The position numbers and the translations under genes are program-made. Below, piece by piece: positions 50,272 through 58,849 of a stretch of DNA of 64,000 bases (positions are counted from its first letter, which is position 1; each line of letters opens with the position of its first letter). Source of the stretch: Anaerolineae bacterium (GTDB taxonomy: Bacteria; Chloroflexota; Anaerolineae; Aggregatilineales; UBA2796); contig JANWYI010000015.1 of NCBI GenBank assembly GCA_025055255.1, positions 4,996-68,995 on the forward strand, given 5' to 3'. The notes beneath the pieces are model-generated. The model had not been told where the DNA came from and did no database searches. It saw only the letters and a program-made list of their open reading frames with translations.

Positions 50272-53200
50272 CTACTGTTGCCTATTTTTGAGTTTCTGGC
50301 GTGCTTCACGACGCTTCAACTCGGCTCTGGAGTAGTCAGGCTTCAAGGCGAGCGCTTGATTGAGCGCCCTGATTGCTTCAGGATAGTTGCCGTCTTCAAT
50401 CAGCACCTCGCCGAGATTGTACCAGAACCGTGCATTTCGGCTGTGTAGCTCGGTAGCGCGCTTGAGCGACTGCAAGGCTTCAGCGCGCCTGCCGAGCGCC
50501 GCATATGCCAAGCCTTCACCTTCCCAAGCCAGTGGCAATTGCGGCGCTAACTCGCGCGCTTTGGCATACGAGTCTAGCGCTTCCGCGTGGCGATGCAAGC
50601 GGCGCAGGCTCTCGCCATGCTGTGTCCAGAGCTGTGCAGCACGTTGTGAGTTGGCAGGCAAGGCGGCTAAGCTTTCAACACATACCCGCAGTGCTTCTTC
50701 ATGTTTGCCTAGCCGATGCAAAAGGTTCAGCACATTCAGGCGATACCGCGTGACATGCGGCGCATAGTGTAGCGCTTGTTCAAAGGCTTCAAGCGCTTGA
50801 GAGGCCTGTCCCAAGCGCTCCAAGAGAATGCCACGCTCATTATGCGCTTTTGCGTATTCAGGCGCTAAACTAAGAGCGCGATCACAGGCTTCAAGTGCCT
50901 CAGGGTAACGCTTGAGGCGGCGCAAGACGGTAGCGCGCAGCGCGTGCGCCTCAGCCGTGTTGACAGGCTCTAAAAGCGAGAGCGCTTCAGCCAGCTGACC
51001 GCGTCGTGCCTGTAGTGCCGCCAGCTGGACTTGATACCAAGTCTGCGCAGGTTTCAAGGTCAGGGCGCGTTGCCACGCCGAGACAGCCTCATCATAGCGC
51101 GTGAGGCGCTCTAGCGCAAAGGCGCGTCTTGTCCACAGCCACGCTTGGTCGCTGCGCTGCTGTAGAGCGCGGTCAAAGGCGTCAAGCGCGTTTGCCGCCT
51201 CACCATTTCGCAAGTAAGCAGTGCCTAGACGCACTAGCGTTATGAAATCGTCAGGGCGCTGTTTTAGTACAGCTTGCAGAGCATCAACGGCTTCGTTGTA
51301 TTGCCTCAAAGCGAGCAAAGCTAGGCTTTTGCCTGTCAGTGCTGTTATGTGCTGCGCATGACGCTGCAAAACCTGTTCGTAGGCGTTCAATGCCTCAGCT
51401 GGACGGTTGTGATGCAGATGAATGCGTCCAAGCCTCAGCCAGACGCTCGCGCTTTCAGGGTGCAGACGTTTGGCTTGCTCCAGCGCTGTGAGCGCCTGAG
51501 GCAGGTTGCCGCTGATCAGGTAGATATCGGCAAGGCTCAACCACACAGAGAAGTCCTTTGGCAACAGGCGCGAAGCCTTCAAAAAGGTGCTGATTGCCTC
51601 AGAGTGCCGTCTGAGCGCCTTGAGTGCCTTGCCACGCCCGACAAATGCCTCGCCTAGCTCGCGGTCGAGCTGCAGAGCGCGCTCAAAAGCCGCCAGTGCC
51701 TCGTGAACTTGCGCCAAGCGCATGAGAATGTGTCCACGCAGGACATGGCTCAAAGCATGTTCAGGATCAATGGCTAGGGCAGACTGAATCTGCTCAAGGG
51801 CTGCCTCAGGCTGACCGAGCTGCAGCAGCAAGCGCGCATGATTGTAAGTCGCCCAGATATCACGCGGATTGAGCGCTGCTGCACGTTTGTAAGCGGCTTG
51901 AGCTTGGTCATATTGCTTCAGCCGCTCATAGACAATGCCTTTGTTGTACCATGCCCAAGCAAAGTCAGGCCTCAATGCTAGCGCACGCTCAAAAGTTGCC
52001 AGCGCCTCGTCATAGCGTTTGACTTGGCGCAACACACGCCCTTTGCGCGCCCATATCCAAGCCGAGTTAGGATCGAGCGCCAAGGCTTGGTCATAAACGC
52101 TCAAAGCCTCTTGATGGCGCTTGAGTTCGCTCAGGCTGTAGGCTTTGTCCATCAGCTCGTCACGCTCAAGGGCGACTGGGCTATCTTCTAGAGGCGGCGG
52201 ATTACCAGTGAGCGCTTGGTAGCACTGCGCTAACTCTGTCCGCAGCTCTAGCCAAGTCTGTGGACGTGCCTCACGGCGCGGTTTCAGGCAGCGTAGTATG
52301 AGATCGCATAAATCAGCGGGCAACTGCTCGGCAAGCTCAGGCGGAAAGCGCACAGGACGGCTGTGAAGCTCTCGCAGAGCCTGTATACTTCTTGCGCCGC
52401 TAAACGGCTGAATGCCTGTCAGCATCTCATAAAGGATGATACCAAAGGCAAAAATGTCGGCGCGCGCGTCGAGCGGCTGCAAGCTCGGCGTGTACTGCTC
52501 AGGCGCCATGTATGCAAGCGTACCAGCGACTTTGCCCGGCTGCGTGAAGCGTCTGTCATCCAATCGCTGAGACTCAGTCGAGAGAGACGGCACACCTTGC
52601 ACCTCTGTGAAGCTATCTCGTGCGCGTCCGAGTCCGAAGTCAGTCACTTTAGCGACGCCGTCATGGCGCACGAGGATGTTGCCGGGCTTCAAATCTCGGT
52701 GGACAAAACCTTCCTTTTTGGTGACAGCGTGTAACATGCCGTTGCAGACGCCTAGCGCAATTTCAAGGCTCAGTTGTGGCGTCAGGCGCTTGTGTTTGAT
52801 CCAGCCGCGCAGATCACTACCTAAATCTGCGGCGCCGCGCACATACTCAAGGATAATGTGTGGACGTTCGCTCGCATGGCTCTTGCCGAATGAGGCAACT
52901 TTGTAGGCACGCACAATGTTAGGATGCTTGTCCATCTCAACCCAGAGCCATGCCTCGTGCTCAAAGCGCTGCTTACTTGTTTCATCGTTCAGAAAGCGCG
53001 CCTGAAAAGTCTTGAGCGCTACAAATGTATCAGAGTGCTCATCAAGGCAAATATAAACGATACCCATGCCGCCTTCGAGGATATCCCGAACGCGGTAGCG
53101 CTCGCCGATCAAATCGCCGCGCTGAAAATCGCTGCTCGCCAAGTCGAACTCAGAGACTAGCTCGCTCCTAGTTATTTCTGGAGCACCTGTTCGACCTAGC

Positions 53201-53826
53201 TGCCATGCAGTGTTTAACTCTATCTTCGTCTCTGTTGTCTCATCGTCTTCTAGCAGTTCCTCGTCTCTCTCTAGCCAGTCAGACGGCACTGTTTCTGCAT
53301 ACGCTGTTTGAGGTGGCGCCACGGCGCGCAACGCTGCTGCATACCATTGCGCCAATTCCAGCGCAGCAGCGCGCGACTCAGCGTCTAAGCGTTCTAGAGA
53401 GACTTCAGCTACTGCCCAGAGTGCCACGCCGATGTTATTGGGACTTGGCGTGCTGTGCGCCACATTCACAATCCAAGCAGCTAAATTTGCCTGTGCTACG
53501 CCTGCTAACGCCTGATCAGTAGGCTGTGAGGCAAGCCGACCAGCACGCTTATAGGCTTGCAGTGCTTTTGCCACGTAGAGAATGTTGAGCCGTTCGCCTT
53601 CATAGGCGCGTTGAGCGCACAGGTCGCCCAGAGCGAAGTAGTCAGCAGCTTGTGATGGCACACGCCGCAGCGCGAGCCGCCCTAGACGCCGAATGTCAGG
53701 ATCAGGATCAGCAGCGAAGAGATCAACATCATCCTCGAGATGCGGCGCAGCCAGCAGCAGTTGTTCGTCACCCGCCGAGAGAAGCGCAGGTTGTAGTCCG
53801 ACTTGTGGCGCGCGCCAAAGGCTCAT
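50272..53826 (-). CDS. Ser/Thr protein kinase with C-terminal array of about 18 TPRs
   Basis: An 1184-residue protein. Residues 1-235 are a helical N-terminal region with an acidic stretch. The Hanks kinase domain spans about 243-530: YRVRDILEGGMGIVYICLD (Gly loop), VALKTF (Lys), HRDLKPGNILV (catalytic loop), VTDFGLGRA (DFG) and GTLAYMAPEQY. From about 560 to the end, continuous 34-residue TPRs (e.g. AWAWYNKGIVYERLKQYDQA) form a long superhelix. No membrane helix is evident, unlike PknB, so it is probably cytoplasmic. It sits between the Clp ATPase (10 bp) and FHA genes. Confidence 0.93.
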   Translation of the reverse strand: MSLWRAPQVGLQPALLSAGDEQLLLAAPHLEDDVDLFAADPDPDIRRLGRLALRRVPSQAADYFALGDLCAQRAYEGERLNILYVAKALQAYKRAGRLASQPTDQALAGVAQANLAAWIVNVAHSTPSPNNIGVALWAVAEVSLERLDAESRAAALELAQWYAAALRAVAPPQTAYAETVPSDWLERDEELLEDDETTETKIELNTAWQLGRTGAPEITRSELVSEFDLASSDFQRGDLIGERYRVRDILEGGMGIVYICLDEHSDTFVALKTFQARFLNDETSKQRFEHEAWLWVEMDKHPNIVRAYKVASFGKSHASERPHIILEYVRGAADLGSDLRGWIKHKRLTPQLSLEIALGVCNGMLHAVTKKEGFVHRDLKPGNILVRHDGVAKVTDFGLGRARDSFTEVQGVPSLSTESQRLDDRRFTQPGKVAGTLAYMAPEQYTPSLQPLDARADIFAFGIILYEMLTGIQPFSGARSIQALRELHSRPVRFPPELAEQLPADLCDLILRCLKPRREARPQTWLELRTELAQCYQALTGNPPPLEDSPVALERDELMDKAYSLSELKRHQEALSVYDQALALDPNSAWIWARKGRVLRQVKRYDEALATFERALALRPDFAWAWYNKGIVYERLKQYDQAQAAYKRAAALNPRDIWATYNHARLLLQLGQPEAALEQIQSALAIDPEHALSHVLRGHILMRLAQVHEALAAFERALQLDRELGEAFVGRGKALKALRRHSEAISTFLKASRLLPKDFSVWLSLADIYLISGNLPQALTALEQAKRLHPESASVWLRLGRIHLHHNRPAEALNAYEQVLQRHAQHITALTGKSLALLALRQYNEAVDALQAVLKQRPDDFITLVRLGTAYLRNGEAANALDAFDRALQQRSDQAWLWTRRAFALERLTRYDEAVSAWQRALTLKPAQTWYQVQLAALQARRGQLAEALSLLEPVNTAEAHALRATVLRRLKRYPEALEACDRALSLAPEYAKAHNERGILLERLGQASQALEAFEQALHYAPHVTRYRLNVLNLLHRLGKHEEALRVCVESLAALPANSQRAAQLWTQHGESLRRLHRHAEALDSYAKARELAPQLPLAWEGEGLAYAALGRRAEALQSLKRATELHSRNARFWYNLGEVLIEDGNYPEAIRALNQALALKPDYSRAELKRREARQKLKNRQQ

Positions 53827-53836
53827 AACTCAGTCA

Positions 53837-56182
53837 CTATGCCTCATGGCTGGCTAAGTGCGACTGTAAGGTAAAGGTCAAGCGCGTTTGATCGGCTGAG
53901 ACACTGACGTAGACTGTACCATCTTGCCAGTCTGGCTGCTCAAGGAGTTGTGCGCTCAACGGTCGTGTGAGCAGACGCTCAATAGCTTGCCGCAACGGAC
54001 GCGCGCCTTTGGCAGGACTATAACCGCGCTGCAGTAGGAAAGCGCGTGCCTCAGGCGTCAAGTGCAGCTGTAAATGCTGGTCAAGCAGCCGCGTGCGCAG
54101 GTCACTCAGCTGCAGATCGAGAATGCGGGACAGCGTCTCTTCATCGAGCGGATTGAAAATGATGATTTCGTCGAGGCGGTTGAGGAACTCCGCGCGGAAG
54201 AAACGTTGCAAGGCTGCTTGGTAATCTGCTGAGACAGCTGCTGTGCCTGTGAAGCCCATACTGCCGCGCTGTAGTTCCGCTGTGCCGATGTTGCTGGTCA
54301 TGATCCAGACAGCATGGCGCGCATCTACTGTACCGCCGCGCGCATCGGTCAGCCGTCCTTCATCAAAAACTTGTAGGAATAGGTCAAAGACTTGTGGCGC
54401 AGCCTTTTCTACTTCATCCAGCAAGACAACGCAGTAGGGACGGCGGCGCAGCGCCTCGGTCAGCTGACCGCCGCGCTGTGAGTCGCGGTAGCCGGGCGGC
54501 GCGCCAATCAGCCGCGCTACAGTGTGCTCGTCATGAAATTCAGACATATCAAAGCGCAAGAGCGCGTTCTCGTTACCGAATAGGAATGCAGCTAATGCCT
54601 TCGCCAGCTCAGTTTTGCCTACGCCGCTCGGACCCAGAAAGAGAAAAGCGCCGATAGGACGATTCGGATTGGATAAGCCTGCACGGCTGGCACGAACTGC
54701 GCCTGCCACAGCGCTCACAGCGTGATCTTGCCCGATCACGCGCGCACGCAGCACTTCTTCCATGCGTGCATACTTACGCCGATCATCAGCAGTGAGCTGT
54801 GCGACTGGAATGCCTGTCCATTCGGAAAGCACTTCGGCAACTGCCTCTGCCGTGACAATGCGCGGCACGTCGGCGATCAATCCTGTCTGCGTCACGACGC
54901 GCGCGCAGGCTTCATCAAGTAGGTCAAGTGCCTTATCAGGCTGACGGCGGTTGTGTAGATATTTGGTTGAGAGCGTCACAGCTGCTTGCAATGCGTCGCT
55001 CTGAATTTGCACGCCATGATGCTTAGCGTAGCGATCTTGCACATGTGTCAAGATCAGCAAGGTGTCAGCAGGCGAAGGCTCGCCAATTTCAATGGTGCGG
55101 AAACGTCGCTCTAGAGCGGGGTCTTGAGCAATGGCAGTGCGGTACTCCTCATGAGTAGTGGCACCAATACAGGTCACCTCGCCGCGCGAGAGCGCAGGCT
55201 TGAGGATGTTAGCAGCGTCAAGATTGCTATCTACAGTGTCGCCTGCGCCGACAATCGTGTGAATCTCGTCAATGAAGAGGATGATCTCAGGATTCTGGCG
55301 CACCTCGCCTAGAATGCTGACCAAGCGCTCTTCAAACTCGCCGCGTAGACTAGTGCCTGCCAAAAGCGTCCCAATTTCAATTTGCACAATGCGCCGATTG
55401 CGCAGTGGCTGAGGGACGCTACCTTGCACAATGTTATAGGCGAGTCCTTCAACCACAGCTGTTTTGCCAACGCCTGCGTCGCCAATAAGGAGCGGATTGT
55501 TCTTTTTGGTGCGCATGAGCGTGCGCGCAACCATGCGGATTTCGCGCTCACGTCCGATCACTGGACTGAGCTTGCCTTGGCGGGCCAGCTGAGTAAGGTC
55601 GCGTCCATACTTATCGAGCATTGGCGTCGCGCTTTCAGTGTCGCTGCTGAGGTATTCAACCTCTGCTTCACAGACTGGGACATCGTAATCATGGCTGAGT
55701 GAGTCTTCAGCAATAACATGCGTCGGCTTTGCCAGCTCTTCCTCTACAAGGCTGAGCCAAACTGACAAATCTACGCCAAGCACTGATAGGCGGCGCATGG
55801 GAACGCCTTGTCCTTCACGAAGCAAGGCACACAGGACGTGACGTTCATCAATTAGTTCGTGCTGATGTCTTTCGGCAACTTGAATTGCCTCGCTCAGGAC
55901 TCGATAAGCACGCGGTGTAAGCGGTAACTTGGTTGGCATGTCTTGTTCAGCCTCATACATACCTGCATCACGCCGAATGTCGTTGCGGACACTGCGTGGA
56001 TCAAGTCCTGCTGTCAGGAGCAGGCGCTGCGAAAGGCTACCTTCCACTTGGGTAAGCGCAATGTATAGGTGCTCCGTGCCGATGAAGGTATGGTGTAGCC
56101 GTGTTGCCTCATCGCTGGCAGCTTGCAGCAACTGACTGCATCGTTCTCTGATCTCTTGCTCACTAATTTCCGCAGAAGACAC
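53837..56182 (-). CDS. clpC: ClpA/ClpC-type AAA+ unfoldase lacking the middle domain
   Basis: A 781-residue Hsp100 protein. Two Clp_N repeats (about 8-150) precede D1 ([27 protein letters not shown]) and D2 ([34 protein letters not shown]). Between [11 protein letters not shown] and [16 protein letters not shown] only about 20 residues are found, so the coiled-coil M-domain of true ClpC is missing, as in ClpA. A ClpP-docking tripeptide (MGF in RGSMGFTGT) is present. GTG 56182 is preceded by GAGGTG. Confidence 0.92.
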   Translation of the reverse strand: MSSAEISEQEIRERCSQLLQAASDEATRLHHTFIGTEHLYIALTQVEGSLSQRLLLTAGLDPRSVRNDIRRDAGMYEAEQDMPTKLPLTPRAYRVLSEAIQVAERHQHELIDERHVLCALLREGQGVPMRRLSVLGVDLSVWLSLVEEELAKPTHVIAEDSLSHDYDVPVCEAEVEYLSSDTESATPMLDKYGRDLTQLARQGKLSPVIGREREIRMVARTLMRTKKNNPLLIGDAGVGKTAVVEGLAYNIVQGSVPQPLRNRRIVQIEIGTLLAGTSLRGEFEERLVSILGEVRQNPEIILFIDEIHTIVGAGDTVDSNLDAANILKPALSRGEVTCIGATTHEEYRTAIAQDPALERRFRTIEIGEPSPADTLLILTHVQDRYAKHHGVQIQSDALQAAVTLSTKYLHNRRQPDKALDLLDEACARVVTQTGLIADVPRIVTAEAVAEVLSEWTGIPVAQLTADDRRKYARMEEVLRARVIGQDHAVSAVAGAVRASRAGLSNPNRPIGAFLFLGPSGVGKTELAKALAAFLFGNENALLRFDMSEFHDEHTVARLIGAPPGYRDSQRGGQLTEALRRRPYCVVLLDEVEKAAPQVFDLFLQVFDEGRLTDARGGTVDARHAVWIMTSNIGTAELQRGSMGFTGTAAVSADYQAALQRFFRAEFLNRLDEIIIFNPLDEETLSRILDLQLSDLRTRLLDQHLQLHLTPEARAFLLQRGYSPAKGARPLRQAIERLLTRPLSAQLLEQPDWQDGTVYVSVSADQTRLTFTLQSHLASHEA

Positions 56183-56309
56183 GCCTGCACCTCACTACGG
56201 ATCGTTACGTTTTCAAGCATCGGACAAAGCAGGTACTATGAACCAGCTCACGACTTGCATCAGCACTTTACAGCGCGTGATAGTCAACTCAAAGAGCCTT
56301 CAGAAGGCG

Positions 56310-56318
56310 ATTATAGCA
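56310..56318 (-). promoter_or_regulatory. Extended -10 promoter of the clp-kinase cluster
   Basis: TGC-TATAAT on the minus strand (56318-56310). Transcription would start near 56302, leaving a leader of about 120 nt, whose first part can fold a short GCCTTC/GAAGGC hairpin. No CIRCE heat-shock element is seen, and the -35 is weak. Confidence 0.6.
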
Positions 56319-56351
56319 TAGGCTCAGTAGATTTGAGTTTTTTCAAGGTTT

Positions 56352-56389
56352 GCCGCGCAATTGACCACCTGAAGCGTCCATTGCGCGGC
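56352..56389 (-). terminator. Possible terminator hairpin after pruA
   Basis: GCCGCGCAAT (56352-56361) and ATTGCGCGGC (56380-56389) form a perfect 10-bp stem around an 18-nt loop, 12 bp past the pruA stop. The minus-strand side has no T-tract, so factor-independent termination is doubtful. Confidence 0.45.
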
Positions 56390-56401
56390 GTGTAAGTGCT
56401 G

Positions 56402-57967
56402 CTAGAGCTTTTCGCTGATGGATTTTGCTTGTGTGAAGAGCAATAGATAGTCCGGTCCGCCTGCTTTGCTGTCAGTGCCAGACATATTGAAGCCGCCGAA
56501 CGGATGTACGCCAACCAGTGCGCCTGTGCATTTGCGGTTGAAGTACAGGTTGCCAACATGGAAGACTCGCCGCGCCAGCTCAAGGCGCTCGCGGCTCTGG
56601 CTGTAGACAGAGCCTGTCAAGCCATATTCAGTGCCATTGGCAATCTCAAGCGCATGCGTAAAGTCACGCGCACGGATCAACGCTAGGACTGGACCGAAAA
56701 TCTCTTCCTGAGCAATGCGCGCAGTTGGCGATACGTCGCCAAAGATAGTTGGCTCGATAAAGTAGCCACCTTCAGGTGTCACTTTTGCCTTGCCACCACA
56801 CAGCAACTTGCCTTCCTGCGTGCCAATCTCAATGTACTCAAGGATTTTCTGCATCGCCTTAGCGTCTGAGACAGGACCTTGGTCAATTTCTGGACCGAGA
56901 TCAGGTGCACCAATGGTCAGTTGGCGCGTTTTTTCTACGACGCGCGTTGCCACTTGCTCATAGACCGAATCGACAATGATCGCACGCGAACCTGCTGAGC
57001 ATTTCTGTCCCTGAAAGCCAAATGCGCTGACTACGATGCCGTTTGCAGCTGCTTCAAGGTCGGCTGTTTCATCCACCACGACCGCGTCTTTGCCGCCCAT
57101 TTCAAGGATAGTGCGTTTGAGCCAAATTTGACCTGGATGGACTTTTGCAGCGCGCTCAAAGATGCGCATGCCGACTTCCTTGCTGCCTGTGAAAGCGATG
57201 AACCGAGTTTTCGGATGGTCCACTAGCGTATCGCCGATAGCGCCGCCTGGACCGGGTAGATAGTTCAACACTCCACTTGGCAAGCCTAGATTCCACAAAA
57301 TCTCGCAGAATTTATAGGCAATTACAGGTGTAATACTGGCAGGTTTCAGCACGACCGTATTGCCTGCCACAATTGCTGCACTGGTCATACCGACCATGAT
57401 CGCAGCGGGAAAGTTCCAAGGCGGAATTACAGCGCCGACGCCAAGTGGAATGTACTGTAGCTCAGATTGTTCGCCTGGGATAGTGTAGAGCTGTTCGCTG
57501 GCATGCTTGAGCCGAATCGCTTGCCGCGCATAATACTCCAAAAAGTCTATTGCCTCAGCAGTGTCAGCATCCGCTTCTGCCCAGTTCTTGCCGATCTCAA
57601 AGACCATCCAAGCGCTGAATTCATGCTTACGGCGGCGCATTTCAGCAGCAGCGCGCAGCAAGTAGCGTGCGCGCTCTTCCAAGTCCACATATTGCCAGTG
57701 CTTGAATGCCTCAGCAGCGACTTCAATGGCGCGCTCAGCGTCTTCTCTACGCCCGGCAGAAACCGTGCCGACAATCTCAGCGGGACGCGCAGGATTGATA
57801 GACTGGATGGTCTCAGGTGTGTTCAGCGTGTTCGCGCCAATGCGCAGCGGATAGTGCTTGCCAAGCTGGCTGCGCACATACTCCAATGCCTGTTGGAAAG
57901 CGGCGCGATTGCTGGGCTGGCTAAAGTCAGTCAGCGGCTCATTTTTGAAATCTGGCAGCTTTGCCAT
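56402..57967 (-). CDS. pruA: L-glutamate gamma-semialdehyde (1-pyrroline-5-carboxylate) dehydrogenase
   Basis: A 521-residue aldehyde dehydrogenase of the P5CDH (RocA/PruA) group, which oxidises glutamate semialdehyde to glutamate in proline and arginine breakdown. VIPPWNFPAAIMVGM, FTGSKEVGMRI (NAD-binding), LEMGGKDAVVV (general base Glu), GFQGQKCSAGSRAI (catalytic Cys) and EEIFGPVLALI are present. Length and C-terminal FGGFNMSGTDSKAGGPDYL match the family. AAAGG lies 8 nt before the ATG. No proline dehydrogenase gene is nearby. Confidence 0.94.
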   Translation of the reverse strand: MAKLPDFKNEPLTDFSQPSNRAAFQQALEYVRSQLGKHYPLRIGANTLNTPETIQSINPARPAEIVGTVSAGRREDAERAIEVAAEAFKHWQYVDLEERARYLLRAAAEMRRRKHEFSAWMVFEIGKNWAEADADTAEAIDFLEYYARQAIRLKHASEQLYTIPGEQSELQYIPLGVGAVIPPWNFPAAIMVGMTSAAIVAGNTVVLKPASITPVIAYKFCEILWNLGLPSGVLNYLPGPGGAIGDTLVDHPKTRFIAFTGSKEVGMRIFERAAKVHPGQIWLKRTILEMGGKDAVVVDETADLEAAANGIVVSAFGFQGQKCSAGSRAIIVDSVYEQVATRVVEKTRQLTIGAPDLGPEIDQGPVSDAKAMQKILEYIEIGTQEGKLLCGGKAKVTPEGGYFIEPTIFGDVSPTARIAQEEIFGPVLALIRARDFTHALEIANGTEYGLTGSVYSQSRERLELARRVFHVGNLYFNRKCTGALVGVHPFGGFNMSGTDSKAGGPDYLLLFTQAKSISEKL

Positions 57968-58009
57968 GATTAAAACCTTTCTTAGCTTTGAACGGCTCTT
58001 ATGTGACCA

Positions 58010-58023
58010 GATTATATATAATC
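58010..58023. promoter_or_regulatory. Palindromic box with a TATAAT on each strand upstream of pruA
   Basis: GATTATATATAATC is a perfect 14-bp palindrome carrying TATAAT on both strands, 43 bp before the pruA ATG. It can serve as the pruA -10 on the minus strand and possibly as a divergent promoter on the plus strand. Confidence 0.5.
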
Positions 58024-58070
58024 ATTGCTTAGAGGGAAAGGCACAGCACACTGCCACTGACTGCTTTTTT

Positions 58071-58089
58071 TAGCACGTGGTGCTATACT
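58071..58089 (+). promoter_or_regulatory. Extended -10 of the MBL gene overlapped by an inverted repeat
   Basis: TGC-TATACT (58081-58089) is an extended -10 box 33 bp before the ATG at 58123. The inverted repeat TAGCAC-GTG-GTGCTA (58071-58085) covers its upstream half. Near-direct repeats CACTGACTGCT (58055-58065) and CAGTGACTGCT (58090-58100) flank it. Confidence 0.5.
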
Positions 58090-58122
58090 CAGTGACTGCT
58101 CAGTCAGTTGGACACACGGCTC

Positions 58123-58824
58123 ATGCACAAAATTCTAGACGGCATATACACAATTCAAGGGCTGCGCGTCGGTCGCGTGTATGTGATCCAAAGCACAGAT
58201 GGCTTGACACTGATTGACACGAGCGTCGAAGGCGCTGAACATGGCATTGCCCGCGACCTTGCTCACAAAGGCTACACTTTGAAAGATATCCGCCGCATTC
58301 TCATCACGCATGCACATCCTGATCACGTCGGCGCGTTAGCCGCGCTCGTGCGAGCAAGCAGTGCGCAAGTCTATGCACATGCTCTTGAGACGCCTATCAT
58401 TCGCGGCGAAAAGTCGGTAACTTATGCGCCCAACTACAGGGACACAGCTTTTACTCGTCTTTTCTCCGCCTTGCTTGGCATTCGCGGTATGCCTTCGGCT
58501 CAGGTTGACCGTATCATCGCCGAAGGCGATAGCTTGCCTGAAGTCTTGCCCGATTTGCAAGTGATCGAGGTGCCTGGTCACACCTACGGACAAGTAGCCT
58601 TCTATTCACCTGCGCGTAAACTGCTCTTCTGCGGCGATGCTGTAGTACGCTTTGGCGGTCGGCTTAGCTTGCCGCTAGCGGCATTCACGTCTGACATGGC
58701 ACAAGCAAAGCGCAGCATCAAGAAATTAGCGGCGCTTGACGTTGAGACACTGTGCTTCGGTCATGGCGCGCCGATTACGCATGGTGCGAGCGCGCCTCTA
58801 CGAGCCTTTGCCAACGATCTCTAG
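58123..58824 (+). CDS. Metallo-beta-lactamase fold hydrolase
   Basis: A 233-residue MBL protein. TDGLTLIDTSVEG, ILITHAHPDHVGAL (HxHxDH zinc motif), VIEVPGHTYGQVAFYSP (third His), LLFCGDAVVR (bridging Asp) and CFGHGAPITHG (last His) are all intact, giving a full two-metal site. The closest general type is the glyoxalase II/YcbL-like group. ATG 58123 is preferred, since TTG 58108 would leave almost no leader. mazG follows 25 bp later on the same strand. Confidence 0.88.
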   Translation: MHKILDGIYTIQGLRVGRVYVIQSTDGLTLIDTSVEGAEHGIARDLAHKGYTLKDIRRILITHAHPDHVGALAALVRASSAQVYAHALETPIIRGEKSVTYAPNYRDTAFTRLFSALLGIRGMPSAQVDRIIAEGDSLPEVLPDLQVIEVPGHTYGQVAFYSPARKLLFCGDAVVRFGGRLSLPLAAFTSDMAQAKRSIKKLAALDVETLCFGHGAPITHGASAPLRAFANDL

Positions 58825-58849
58825 CGGATACACAAGGTGACGAGGAAGT

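Noticed and set aside
53837-56182. Type VI secretion (ClpV plus FHA plus kinase) reading of the Clp-kinase-FHA cluster
   Set aside because: The ATPase is ClpA/ClpC-like with a ClpP-docking loop, and no Tss sheath, tube or baseplate genes are present.
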